A stretch of DNA of 64,000 bases, taken from Macrostomum hystrix (lineage: Eukaryota > Platyhelminthes > Macrostomidae). This document shows, piece after piece, positions 43,545 through 55,860 of the stretch. How positions within the stretch are numbered: position 1 is the first letter of the stretch; every line of letters begins with the position of its first letter. Location of the stretch: assembly GCA_950097015.1 (NCBI GenBank), contig CATNEN010000025.1:1080001-1144000 (forward strand), in the 5' to 3' direction. The translations under genes were made by a program, and so were the position numbers. The notes under the pieces were generated by a model. That model saw nothing but the letters and a program-made list of their open reading frames with translations. It did not search any database and was not told the origin of the DNA.

Positions 43545-45135
43545 CTAATAATCCTCAACTCCCTTACCTAGATAATCCTCAACTCCCTTCCCTAGATAAT
43601 CCTCAACTCCCTTACCTAGATAATCCTCAACTCCCTTCCCTAGATAATCCTCAACTCCCTTCCCTAGATAATCCTCAACTCCCTTACCTAGATAATCATC
43701 AACTCCCTTTCCTAGATAATCCTCAACTCCCTTCCCTAGATAATCCTCAACTCCCTTTCCTAGATAATCCTCAACTCCCTTCCCTAGATAATCCTCAACT
43801 CCCTTCCCTAGATAATCCTCAACTCCCTTACCTAGATAATCATCAACTCCCTTTCCTAGATAATCCTCAACTCCCTTCCCTAGATAATCCTCAACTCCCT
43901 TTCCAAGATAATCCTCAACTCCCTTACCTAGATAATCCTCAACTCCCTTCCCTAGATAATCCTCAACTCCCTTACCTAGATAATCCTCAACTCCCTTCCC
44001 TAGATAATCCTCAACTCCCTTACCTAGATAATCCTCAACTCCCTTCCCTAGATAATCCTCAACTCCCTTACCTAGATAATCCTCAACTCCCTTCCCTAGA
44101 TAATCCTCAACTCCCTTACCTAGATAATCCTCAACTCCCTTCCCTAGATAATCCTCAACTCCCTTTCCAAGATAATCCTCAACTCCCTTCCCTAGATAAT
44201 CCTCAACTCCCTTACCTAGATAATCCTCAACTCCCTTCCCTAGATAATCCTCAACTCCCTTACCTAGATAATCCTCAACTCCCTTCCCTAGATAATCCTC
44301 AACTCCCTTTCCAAGATAATCCTCAACTCCCTTACCTAGATAATCCTCAACTCCCTTTCCAAGATAATCCTCAACTCCCTTACCTAGATAATCCTCAACT
44401 CCCTTACCTAGATAATCCTCAACTCCCTTCCCTAGATAATCCTTAACTCCCTTACCTAGATAATCCTCAACTCCCTTACCTAGATAATCCTCAACTCCCT
44501 TCCCTAGATAATCCTCAACTCCCTTACCTAGATAATCCTCAACTCCCTTACCTAGATAATCCTCAACTCCCTTCCCTAGATAATCCTTAACTCCCTTACC
44601 TAGATAATCCTCAACTCCCTTACCTAGATAATCCTCAACTCCCTTACCTAGATAATCCTCAACTCCCTTCCCTAGATAATCCTTAACTCCCTTCTCTTGA
44701 TAATCATCAACTCCCTTACCTAGATAATCCTCAACTCCCTTCCCTAGATAATCCTTAACTCCCTTACCTAGATAATCATCAACTCCCTTCCCTAGATAAT
44801 CCTTAACTCCCTTCCCTAGATAATCATCAACTCCCTTTTCTTGATAATCATCAACTCCCTTTCCAAGATAATCCTCAACTCCCTTCCCTAGATAATCGTC
44901 AACTCCCTTCCCTAGATAATCGTCAACTCCCTTCCCTAGATAATCCTTAACTCCCTTCCCTAGATAATCATCAACTCCCTTTTCTTGATAATCATCAACT
45001 CCCTTTCCAAGATAATCCTCAACTCCCTTCCCTAGATAATCATCAACTCCCTTCCCTAGATAATCGTCAACTCCCTTACCTAGATAATCGTCAACTCCCT
45101 TACCTAGATAATCCTCAACTCCCTTCCCTAAAACT
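43545..45135. repeat. 24-bp minisatellite, about 66 copies
   Basis: Unit AACTCCCTTACCTAGATAAT plus CCTC, with CCTTCC, CATC and CGTC variants that recur in blocks, most varied at the right end. On the minus strand it gives a long GKGVEDYL-repeat open frame because 24 is a multiple of 3. It lies just upstream of PDHA1. Confidence 0.97.
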
Positions 45136-45353
45136 CCTTTTCCGCTAATGATCCTTAACTCCCCTTCCAATAATAATCCCTACTCACGTTTTCGTAACAA
45201 TGCCCCACTTCCATTCCCCTTTCAACTCCCCTTCCCTTAATATCCCTTAACTTCAACTATCCTTAAAATCCCCCAACTTTCCCTCCCCTAATCTTATCAA
45301 AATCCTAATTATCCCAAGCTACCAATGCCTCGTGAAATACATCTAGACCTCAA

Positions 45354-45366
45354 TATAATTTTTCAG
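45354..45366 (+). promoter_or_regulatory. 3' splice-site-like acceptor 34 nt before the PDHA1 ATG
   Basis: ATAATTTTTCAG ends at 45366, a strong acceptor consensus, leaving a 34-nt leader to ATG 45401. Confidence 0.5.
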
Positions 45367-45400
45367 TTCGGGTAGCGCTGCCACAGTACAAAGCACCAAG

Positions 45401-47395
45401 ATGCCGCTCAGCTCCGGTCCCATTCGCGCCAGTGGCCTTCTGTTGCTTCTCGGCAGCAGGAGCCTCAGCCGCGGTCTAGCCTCGGCCGCTGTGCTACCAA
45501 CCAGGCCCTACAAACTGCACAAGCTGGAGTCCGGCCCGCCAGCTGAAGCTGAAGTTACCAGCGAGCAAGCCAAAAATTACTACCGCGAGATGGCCACGGT
45601 GAGGCGCATGGAGACTGCGGCTGGCAACCTGTACAAGGAGAAGGCTATTCGCGGCTTCTGTCATCTGTACAGCGGTCAGGAGGCCTGCTGCGTTGGTATG
45701 GAGGCTGCGCTAGACCGCAACGATCCTGTCATCACCGCCTACCGGGCCCACGGCTGGACCTATACCAGGGGCGTGCCCGTTAAGGCCGTCTTGGCGGAAC
45801 TGACCGGTAGGTCGACCGGCTGCGCTAAAGGCAAAGGCGGCTCTATGCACATGTACAATCACAACTTCTATGGCGGCAACGGCATTGTTGGCGCTCAGGT
45901 TAGCCAGAAAATTAACTATTCCACGCCCCTTCTGATGCTCTTCTTCGCCTCCCTCCTGATCCTTCTCCGCTCCCTCCTGGTCCTTCTCCGCCCCCTCCTG
46001 ATCCTTCTCCGCCCCCTCCTGATCCTTCTCCGCTCCTCCTGATCCTTCTCCGCCCCCTCCTGATCCTTCTCCGCTCCCTCCTGGTCCTTCTCCGCCCCCT
46101 CCTGATCCTTCTCCGCCCCTCCTAATCTCCTAATATTTTTCCGCCCCCTCCTAATCCTTATCCGCCCCCTCCTAATCCTTCTCCGCCCCTCCTGTTTCGT
46201 CTTCGCCCCTCATGATTATTCTCCGCCACCTCCTGACCCTTCATCGCCCCTCCTGATCATGATCCGCCCCATCATGATTTTTCTCCGCCTGCACCTGAAT
46301 TTGTTTTCTACATTTTTCTACCAAATTTTCTTCTTTTAAAGAAAATTACCCGCTAGCTATTACTTACATTCTTCCCATTTCTATCTGCGTCCCACCTGGC
46401 TAGGTGCCCCTTGGAGCGGGCATCGCATTTGCCCAAAAGTACAAAGGCAACAAAAACGTCTGCGTCTCTTTGTACGGCGATGGTGCGGCGAATCAAGGCC
46501 AGGTATTCGAAGCCTTCAACATGGCAAAACTATGGGACCTGCCCTGCATCTTTGTCTGCGAGAACAACAAATACGGCATGGGCACCGCAGTGGAGCGGGC
46601 CGCCGCTTCCACCGCCTATTACACTCGCGGCGACTACATTCCCGGCCTGTGGGTTGACGCCATGGATGTCATCACTGTGCGAGAGGCGACCAAATTTGCC
46701 AGGGACTGGTGCCTCTCCGGCAAGGGACCCATCCTGCTGGAGATGGAGACCTACAGGTCGGTTTCTTAGAATTTACTCCTGAGCACACACGCACACAGAT
46801 ACTGTACGCAGGCACACGCTCACACAGGTGTGTACATCTGCCCTGACTTTCTCATCGTCTGGCAGTGTACACTCTCACTGCGCATTGGAGGTTGGCCCTC
46901 AAGGGCGTAAATTGTAAGACAAGCCCCCAAGCCTTCTCTCCGCGGCTGCGCCCCAAAAAACGTGGCCTCGCCGCGGAATCGAGCTTTAGGACCTTGGCGC
47001 GAGAGGCAAACCGCTCAGCCACACATCTCCCTTACTACTACAAAAACAACTACTGCTACTATTTACCCGCCTCTTACGCCAGGTACCACGGGCACAGCAT
47101 GAGCGATCCGGGCACCAGCTATCGCACCCGCGAGGAGGTCCAATCGATGCGCCAGATGCGCGATCCCATTGCCAGCTTCAGGCAAACTCTGCTTAACGCC
47201 AATCTGATTACCGAGGACGAGCTGAAAGAGATCGACCAGTCCATTCGCAAGGAGGTCGACGAGGCTGTCCAGGCGGCCAAGACCGACCCGGTGCCGGAGC
47301 CGAAGGAATTGTACACCAATGTGTACAGCCAGGCGCCCACTGGTCAGCCCAGCTATCGGATCAGGGGCGTCGACAAGTTCACCTGGAGCGAATGA
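45401..47395 (+). CDS. PDHA1: Pyruvate dehydrogenase E1 component subunit alpha, mitochondrial
   Basis: PDHA1 forms the alpha2-beta2 E1 enzyme that uses thiamine diphosphate to decarboxylate pyruvate in the mitochondrial matrix. Exons 45401-45898, 46404-46756 and 47083-47395 give 387 residues (human 390). The first ~35 residues are basic, Ser/Leu-rich and free of acidic residues, as expected of a mitochondrial targeting peptide. Catalytic-core landmarks: [67 protein letters not shown] and the thiamine-diphosphate motif from GDG (191-193) to NN (220-221). The regulatory loop [18 protein letters not shown] keeps Ser289 and Ser296, matching phosphorylation sites 1 and 2 used by PDH kinases. Intron 1 holds a 21-bp array, intron 2 a reverse-oriented SINE. 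Polyadenylation signal 47577-47582. Confidence 0.97.
45940..46290. repeat. 21-bp intronic minisatellite in PDHA1 intron 1
   Basis: Unit CTCCTGATCCTTCTCCGCCC plus C, about 16 copies, degenerating rightwards. It starts about 40 bp after the donor at 45899. Confidence 0.93.
46775..47035 (-). mobile_element. SINE B, full length, reverse orientation, in PDHA1 intron 2
   Basis: On the minus strand: GTGGCTGAGCGGTTTGCCTC (A-box), AAGCTCGATTCCGCG (B-box), CGCAGCCGCGGAGAGAAGGC, TTTACGCCCTTGAGGGCCAA, CAGTGAGAGTGTACACTGCC and AGTCAGGGCAGATGTACACA, ending GTGTGTGCTCAGG. It is the best-preserved SINE B copy. Confidence 0.88.
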
Positions 47396-48224
47396 ACTCA
47401 ACTAAGGCAGAGAAAGGTGGGTTGGAGAGAGGACTAGCAGATTGTGTGTCAAGTGCCAGCCATGCGACTCTTGGGATTTCATAGTTTTTTTAGTAACCTT
47501 TCTAAATAGAAAACACTGAACATCGTAGCCTTACCTTATAACTCGTTTTGTTATTTTATAGTAAAAATGTGTAACTAATAAAATTTAGATTAGTACATTG
47601 TATGTCTACTAGACAAGGTCTTGTTTCGTCTCCATCTAACTACTATTGTATTTTTAGTAAATCATATTCTAATGTTCCTACTTGTTAGTAGGGTTAGCTG
47701 CACATGCGCGTACAAAATAAAATATCGAAGAGAACAGCTTGGCTTGCCGGCTGCTTATTTTCATCAGGTTTTTTTTATAAAATGCACGAGTTAAAAGACA
47801 CTTGCTATTTCTTTTTAAAAAGTACTTTTAGTGGCAAATCAATAAAATAGCAAAACAATTTCTATGCCTATATATTTCTGTAGGACTTCTAGACTGACCA
47901 CTTTGTCTCTTCTGTTTTTTTGTCTTCTAACAACAAAAAGCGCGAATTACTCGTTTGGCTCTCAGAATTTTAGTTCAATTCTTTGTATTGCAAATTATTA
48001 CCATTATACGCATATACATAATTTATTTGACTAGATAACAGATGAAAGCTATTAGTGCTCTAAATCAATTGAACATAGTTAATAAAAAGTAACTCACACT
48101 CTTCTGCGATTAATCTCGCTCTGTAAAAATGGTTCCTTATTTATTTTTTTGGATAACTGTACGAATACATTCTTAGTGCTAATATATGAAACAAGGTGAG
48201 AAGACAGGAGATTAAGAATAAGAT
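47396..48224. other. PDHA1 3' UTR and intergenic DNA
   Basis: AATAAA at 47577-47582 is the likely poly(A) signal. The rest is AT-rich without a recognised gene. Confidence 0.5.
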
Positions 48225-50335
48225 AAGAGAGTGTTAGTGGGTGAATTAGAGAGCAAAAATTGGGTGGATTCGAGAGTGTGAATGGTTTGAGTAGGGAGAG
48301 TGTGAATGGGGTGGATTAGGGAGAGTGTGAATGGGGTGGATTAGGGAGAGTGAGAATGGGTGGATTAGGGAGAGTGGGAATGAGGTTAATTAGGGAGTGT
48401 GAATCGGGTGGATTACGGAGAGTTTGAATATGTGGATTAGGGAGTGTGAATGGGTGGATTAGGGAGAGTGAATGGGTGGATTAGGGAGAGTGAATGGATG
48501 GATTAGAGAAATTGAATGGATGGATTAGGGGGAGTGAATGGATGGATTAGGGAGAGTGACTGGATGAATTAGGGAGAGTGAATGGATGAATTAGGGAGTG
48601 AATGGATGGATTAGGGAGTGAATGGATGGATTATGGAGAGTGAATGGATGAATTAGGGAGTGAATGGATAGATTAGGGACAGTGAATGAGGTTAATTAGG
48701 GATTGTGAATCGGGAGGATTACGGAGAGTTTGAATATGTGGATTAGAGACAGTGAATGGATGAATTAGGGAGAGTGTGAATGGATGAATTAGGGGGAGTG
48801 AATGGATGGATTATGGAGAGTGAATGGATGAATTAGGGAGAGTGAATGGATGAATTAGGGAGTGAATGGATGGATTATGGAGAGTGAATGGATGAATTAT
48901 GGAGAGTGAATGGATGAATTAGGGAGTGTGAATGGGTGGATTAGGGAGAGTGTGAATGGATGAATTAGGGAGAGTGAATGGATGAATTAGGGAGTGAATG
49001 GATGGATTATGGAGAGTGAATGGATGAATTAGGGAGAGTGAATGGATGAATTAGGGAGTGAATGGATGGATTATGGAGAGTGAATGGATGAATTAGGGAG
49101 TGAATGGATAGATTAGGGACAGTGAATGAGGTTAATTAGGGATTGTGAATCGGGAGGATTACGGAGAGTTTGAATATGTGGATTAGAGACAGTGAATGGA
49201 TGAATTAGGGAGAGTGTGAATGGATGAATTAGGGGGAGTGAATGGATGGATTATGGAGAGTGAATGGATGAATTAGGGAGAGTGAATGGATGAATTAGGG
49301 AGTGAATGGATGGATTATGGAGAGTGAATGGATGAATTATGGAGAGTGAATGGATGAATTAGGGAGTGTGAATGGGTGGATTAGGGAGAGTGTGAATGGA
49401 TGAATTAGGGAGAGTGAATGGATGAATTAGGGAGTGAATGGATGGATTATGGAGAGTGAATGGATGAATTAGGGAGAGTGAATGGATGAATTAGGGAGTG
49501 AATGGATGGATTATGGAGAGTGAATGGATGAATTAGGGAGTGAATGGATAGATTAGGGACAGTGAATGAGGTTAATTAGGGATTGTGAATCGGGAGGATT
49601 ACGGAGAGTTTGAATATGTGGATTAGAGACAGTGAATGGATGAATTAGGGAGAGTGTGAATGGATGAATTAGGGGGAGTGAATGGATGGATTATGGAGAG
49701 TGAATGGATGAATTAGGGAGAGTGAATGGATGAATTAGGGAGTGAATGGATGGATTATGGAGAGTGAATGGATGAATTATGGAGAGTGAATGGATGAATT
49801 AGGGAGTGTGAATGGGTGGATTAGGGAGAGTGAATGGGTGGATTAGGGAGAGAGTGAATGGATGAATTAGGGAGTGAATGGATGGATTAGGGAGAGTGAA
49901 TGGATGAATTAGGGAGTGAATGGATGGATTAGGGAGAGTGAATGGGTGGATTTGGGAGAGTGAATGGGTGGATTAGGGAGTGAATGGATGGATTAGGGAG
50001 AGTGAATGGGTGGATTAGGGAGAGTGAATGGGTGGATTAGGGAGAGTGAATGGGTGGATTAGGGAGAGTGAATGGGGTGGATTTGGGAGAGTGAATGGGT
50101 GGATTGGGGAGAGTGAATGGGTGGATTAGGGAGAGTGAATGGGTGGATTAGGGAGAGTGAATGGGTGGATTAGGGAGAGTGAATGGGTGGATTAGGGAGA
50201 GTGAATGGGTGGATTAGGGAGAGTGAATGGGTGGATTAGGGAGAGTGAATGGGTGGATTAGGGAGTGAATGGATGGATTAGGGAGAGTGTGAATGGATGG
50301 ATTTGGTAGAGTAAATGGGGTGAATTAGGGGGTGT
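48225..50335. repeat. 22-bp minisatellite with 440-bp higher-order repeats
   Basis: Unit GAGTGAATGGATGAATTAGG plus GA, roughly 95 copies. The marker GATTAGGGACAGTGAATGAG occurs at 48671, 49111 and 49551, exactly 440 bp (20 units) apart, with near-identical sequence between. The flanks (48225-48660 and 49800-50335) are not part of this higher order. Confidence 0.96.
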
Positions 50336-50444
50336 GATTGAAATGCATGGGTTGGTTAAGTGAAAATTAAGGATAAGGATAGGGATATTGTGGATTAGTT
50401 AAAATGGAAAAGATCTTTCATATTGCGGCTTTTTCTCCATAAAA

Positions 50445-50455
50445 AATAATTTCAG
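50445..50455 (+). promoter_or_regulatory. 3' splice-site-like acceptor 40 nt before the TXNDC17 ATG
   Basis: AATAATTTCAG ends at 50455, leaving a 40-nt leader to ATG 50496. Confidence 0.45.
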
Positions 50456-50495
50456 GTTTATAAAAGCGCCGCATTGTTAATTTTTTGGGTTGAAA

Positions 50496-53400
50496 ATGGT
50501 TCGAGAAATCCTAGTGAAATCCCTGGACGAATACCAGTCCAACCTGGCCTCGCTAACGACTGATGAACAGGTGAGTCGCATCTTCACCTTGTTCTTGGCC
50601 GGAAGTGATCCAGAAACTGGCGACAGCTGGTGTCCGGAGTGTCGCCAGGCTGAGCCCCTGATTGAGGAAGCTCTCGGCCAGCTGGAGGGTCGGGATGATG
50701 TTGTGTTTTTCATAGTTGAAGTCGGCAACCGCTCGGCCTGGACCGATCAGGAAAATGTGTTTCGCAATCTGGCCGACTTGTCTGTCACCGGCCTGCCTAC
50801 ACTGGTGGAAGTCAAGTCGGTAAGCTCTTCCATCCCATCTTGAGTAGCAGCTGATCACATCTCAAATCGCCAAATCCCACCCAGAGTAGCAGCTGATCCC
50901 GTCTCAAATCGCCAAATCCCATCCTGAGTAGCAGCTGATCCCATCTCAAATCGCTATATCCCATCCTGAGTAGCAGCTGATCCCATCTCAAATCGCCAAA
51001 TCCCACTCTGAGTAGCAGCTGATCCCATCTCAAATCGCCAAATCCCACCCTGAGTAGCTGCTGATCCCATCTCAAATCGCCAAATCACATCCTGAGTAGC
51101 AGCTGATCCCATCTCAAATCGCCAAATCCCATCCTGAGTAGCAGCTGATCCCATCTCAAATCGCCAAATCCCACTCTGAGTAGCAGCTGATCCCATCTCA
51201 AATCGCCAAATCACATCCTGAGTAGCAGCTGATCCCATCTCAAATCGCCAAATCCCATCCTGAGTAGCTGCTGATCCCATCTCAAATAGCCAAATCACAT
51301 GCTGAGTAGCTGCTGATCCCATCTCAAATAGCCAAATCACATCCTGAGTAGCTGCTGATCCCATCTCAAATCGCCAAATCCCATCCTGAGTAGCAGCTGA
51401 TCCCATCTAAAATCGCCAAATCTCATCCTGAGTAGCAGCTGATCCCATCTCAAATCGCCAAATCCCATCCTGAGTAGCAGCTGATCCCATCTCAAGTCGC
51501 CAAATCCCATCCTGAGTAGCAGCTGATCCCATCTCAAATCGCCAAATCCCATCCTGAGTAGCAGCTGATCCCATCTCAAATCGCTATATCCCATCCTGAG
51601 TAGCAGCTGATCCCATCTCAAATCGCCAAATCACATCCTGAGTAGCTGCTGATCCCATCTCAAATCGCCAAATCCCACCCTGAGTAGCAGCTGATCCCAT
51701 CTCAAATCGCCAAATCCCACCCTAAGTAGCTGCTGGTCTCATCTCAAATCGCCAAATCCCATCCTAAGTAGCAGCTGATCCCATCTTAAATCGCCAAATC
51801 CCATCCTGAGTAGCAGCTGATCCCATCTCAAATCGCCAAATCCCATCCTGAGTAGCAGCTGATCCCATCTCAAGTAGCCAAATCCCATCCTGAGTAGCTT
51901 CTGATCCCATCTAAAATCGCCAAATCTCATCCTGAGTAGCAGCTGATCCCATCTCAAATCGCCAAATCACATCCTGAGTAGCTGCTGATCCCATCTCAAA
52001 TAGCCAAATCCCATCCTGAGTAGCTGCTGATCCCATCTCAAATAGCCAAATCCCATCCTGAGTAGCTGCTGATCCCATCTCAAATCGCCAAATCACATCC
52101 TGAGTAGCAGCTGATCCCATCTCAAATCGCCAAATCCCATCCTGAGTAGCTGCTGATCCCATCTCAAATAGCCAAATCACATGCTGAGTAGCTGCTGATC
52201 CCATCTCAAATAGCCAAATCACATCCTGAGTAGCTGCTGATCCCATCTCAAATCGCCAAATCCCATCCTGAGTAGCAGCTGATCCCATCTCAAATCGCCA
52301 AATCCCATCCTGAGTAGCAGCTGATCCCATCTCAAGTCGCCAAATCCCATCCTGAGTAGCAGCTGATCCCATCTCAAGTAGCCAAATCCCATCCTGAGTA
52401 GCAGCTGATCCCATCTCAAATAGCCAAATCCCATCCTGAGTAGCAGCTGATCCCATCTCAAGTAGCCAAATCCCATCCTGAGTAGCAGCTGATCCCATCT
52501 CAAGTAGCTAAATCCCATCCTGAGTAGCAGCTGATCCCATCTCAAATCGCCAAATCACATCCTGAGTAGCTGCTGATCCCATCTCAAATAGCCAAATCCC
52601 ATCCTGAGTAGCTGCTGATCCCATCTCAAATAGCCAAATCCCATCCTGAGTAGCTGCTGATCCCATCTCAAATCGCCAAATCACATCCTGAGTAGCAGCT
52701 GATCCCATCTCAAATCGCCAAATCCCATCCTGAGTAGCTGCTGATCCCATCTCAAATAGCCAAATCACATGCTGAGTAGCTGCTGATCCCATCTCAAATA
52801 GCCAAATCACATCCTGAGTAGCTGCTGATCCCATCTCAAATCGCCAAATCCCATCCTGAGTAGCAGCTGATCCCATCTCAAATCGCAAAATCCCATCCTG
52901 AGTAGCTGCTGATCCCATCTCAAATAGCCAAATCCCATCCTGAGTAGCTGCTGATCCCATCTCAAGTCGCCAAATCCCATCCTGAGTAGCAGCTGATCCC
53001 ATCTCAAATCGCCAAATCCCATCCTGAGTAGCTGCTGATCCCATCTCAAGTAGCCAAATCCCATCCTGAGTAGCTGCTGATCCCATCTCAAGTAGCCAAA
53101 TCCCATCCTGAGTAGCAGCTGATCCCATCTCAAGTAGCCAAATCCCATCTCAAGTAGCCAAATCCCATCCTGAGTAGCAGCTGATCCCATCTCAAATCGC
53201 CAAATCCCATCCTGAGTAGCAGCTGATCCCATCTCAAATAGCCAAATCCCATCCTGAGTAGCAGCTGATCCCATCTCAAGTAGCCAAATCCCATCCTGAG
53301 TAGCAGCTGATCCCATCTCAAGTAGCCAAATCCCATCCTGAGTAGCAGCTGATCCCATCTCAAGTCGCCAAATCCCATCCTGAGTAGCAGCTGATCCTAT

Positions 53401-53547
53401 CTCAAGTCGCCAAATCCCATCCTGAGTAGCAGCTGATCCCATCTCAAGTCGCCAAATCCCGCAATGCACGAATTGTTACAGCAGGCACGCCTTGAACCAC
53501 CAGACTGCCAAATCAAGGAGAAGGTGCTGCAATTTTTCGCACCGTAA
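50496..53547 (+). CDS. TXNDC17: Thioredoxin domain-containing protein 17 (TRP14)
   Basis: TXNDC17/TRP14 is a cytosolic thioredoxin-fold reductase, reduced by thioredoxin reductase, that acts on cystine, nitrosothiols and selected proteins. Exons 50496-50819 and 53482-53547, joined in phase 0, give 129 residues (human 123). The TRP14-type active site is WCPEC at residues 45-49 (WCPDC in mammals, not the WCGPC of classic thioredoxin), followed by QAEPLIEEAL; also SAWTDQENVFRN, the cis-Pro region TGLPTLVEVKS, and the C-terminal KVLQFFAP. I start at the ATG at 50496, because codons just upstream are not ATG. The 2662-bp intron is about 99% a 42-bp minisatellite. Polyadenylation signal 53836-53841. 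Confidence 0.93.
50831..53460. repeat. 42-bp minisatellite filling the TXNDC17 intron, about 63 copies
   Basis: Unit CTGAGTAGCAGCTGATCCCA, TCTCAAATCG and CCAAATCCCATC, with AGTAGCTGCTG and AATAGCC variants. It begins 11 bp after the donor and stops 21 bp before the acceptor. A ~430-bp block (51960-52345 region) recurs at 52560-52860. One copy near 53150 is truncated. Confidence 0.98.
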
Positions 53548-54620
53548 GGCCCAGCCAGCTCAACAATCAATCGGAACTCACTTGTCAACTAGCTTGTCTA
53601 GGACTCGAGTGTAATTTATTTTTTCCCCAGAAAGAAAGAAATTTTTTTAATATATTTTTTTTCCTGTTTGAATAATATTTTCCTTTTTGATTTACTAAAT
53701 TATTCCTTTCCATCTCTTGTGGTTGACCTTGTCATTCACGTAAATGACACACTTATATTTATATATATAAATTTCGAATCTATCGTTCGGGTTGGTCAGT
53801 AGTGGCCTCCCTAGTGGCACCTCCCTAAGAGCATGAATAAAATATTTTTTTCTTACTTCCGTAAATGGAATTCTGCGTAGTTCTTGCTAACTATTTTGTC
53901 TTGGTAATATGTCTCACATTTATTTACCACACTGGCTACTCCACCAAACATACTCAGTTAGTAGGTCTATAAGTATAATGCGCACAAACTCAATTGAGCA
54001 TAGCTCCTAGGAAAGGTACTAGAAATGAAGCCTATTCTATTTATATACATTTTCCACTTTGCTGCCAATCAGGATTTAATTAGCAATGCGATATCTGTGC
54101 TATATGATTATACCACTATTGACTGTGTATTTCTATTGTTCACATTTAGCTTTTTCTGTTTCCTAGTCAGTTTTATTAGTTTTACTACTCTTTTTTATTA
54201 ACTCATGTTTATTATTCATATGATTATATATATTCGTGATTTTAATTGGTAAAGGTTTATGCAATAATTCACAGGCAAACACATGATTGCTACTCTTGTT
54301 GAAATTTGATTTATGAAACAGGAATACTGTATTTGATTCATGTCAAGAAATATGTTTCAAGAATGGATTGGGTTTGTCTCATTTCATATGATAAAATTAT
54401 ACAATATTATATGTCTTGTCTTTGAGCTAGAGTTGATTTTTACTAACAAGCCCTGCTGTTTATGTACAGACAAGTGCATGCTGAGATGCATTCTTACGCA
54501 CAACTCATCTACTAGTTAGTAATTGATTGGTCTCTATGTGACTTCTGTTTTTTATGACAAACATCCATCTGGATGAAATCCCTCACTTTCTGAAATCACG
54601 ACGCAACAAAATCCTCAACT
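53548..54620. other. TXNDC17 3' UTR and intergenic DNA
   Basis: AATAAA at 53836-53841. The remainder is AT-rich with no gene recognised. Confidence 0.5.
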
Positions 54621-54624
54621 TTCT

Positions 54625-55860
54625 AAAATACTCGTACCAACTCGCTAAATTCCTGACTCGCAAAAGTCCCAACTCGCTAAAGTCCTGACTCGCAAAAGTC
54701 CCAACTCGCTAAATTCCTGACTCGCAAAAGTCCCAACTCGCTAAATTCCTGACTCGCTAAAGTCCCAACTCGCTAAAGTCCCAACTCGCAAAAGTCCCAA
54801 CTCGCTAAATTCCTGACTCGCAAAAGTCCCAACTCGCTAAAGTCCCAACTCGCTAAAGTCCCAACTCGCTAAATTCCTGACTCGCTAAAGTCCCAACTCG
54901 CTAAAGTCCCAACTCGCTTAATTCCTGACTCGCAAAAGTCCCAACTCGCTAAATTCCTGACCCGCAAAAGTCCCAACTCGCTAAATTCCTGACTCGCAAA
55001 AGTCCCAACTCGCTAAATTCCTGACTCGCTAAAGTCCCAACTCGCTAAATTCCTGACTCGCTAAAGTCCCAACTCGCTAAAGTCCCAACTCGCTTAATTC
55101 CTGACTCGCAAAAGTCCCAATTCGCTAAATTCCTGACTCGCAAAAGTCCCAACTCGCTAAATTCCTGACTCGCAAAAGTCCCAACTCGCTAAATTCCTGA
55201 CTCGCTAAAGTCCCAACTCGCAAAAGTCCCAACTCGCTAAAGTCCCAACTCGCTAAAGTCCCAACTCGCTAAAATCCCAACTCGCTAAAGTCCCAACTCG
55301 CTAAAGTCCCAACTCGCTAAAGTCCCAACTCGCTTAAGTCCCAACTCGCTTAAATCCCAACTCGCTAAAGTCCCAACTCGCTTAATTCCTGACTCGCTAA
55401 AATCCCAACTCGCTTAAGTCCCAACTCGCTTAAGTCCCAACCCGCTAAAATCCCAACTCGCTTAAGTCCCAACTCGCTTAAATCCTAACTTAGCTGGAAC
55501 TTCAGAAAGTTTAGGATTTCAACAAGTTAAGGTTTTAGCGAGTTGGGATTCCAGCGAGGTGAGGATTTCAACGATTTTGGGATTTTAGAGAGTCAGGATT
55601 TAAGCGACCTGGGATTTCAGCAAAAATCCTAACTCGCTTAAATCCCAACTCGCTGAAAACCCAACTCATTGAAATCCTTAACTTTCTTAAGTAGCTCGTA
55701 CCAACTTGCTAAAATCCCAACTCGTCAAAATCCTCAATTTGCTAAAATCCCAACTAACTAAAATTCTAGCTCACTTAAATCGCCACTTGCTCAAATCTCT
55801 AGCTTGGTAAAATCGCAATTCGTGGAAATGCTAACTCACCGAAATGTTGACTCTCCCGGT
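54625..55860. repeat. 16-bp minisatellite with an inverted segment
   Basis: Alternating units CTCGCTAAAGTCCCAA and CTCGCTAAATTCCTGA from 54640 to 55490. From about 55500 to 55620 the same motif runs in the opposite orientation (GCGAGTTGGGATT), then reverts to forward, degenerate copies to 55860. Confidence 0.93.

Noticed and set aside
43545..45170. Minus-strand GKGVEDYL-repeat open frame of 541 codons
   Set aside because: Artefact of a 24-bp (multiple of 3) tandem unit in intergenic DNA.
50812..53588. Several minus-strand frames with MGSAATQDGIW / MRWDQLLLRM repeats
   Set aside because: Two readings of the 42-bp TXNDC17 intron array. No independent support.
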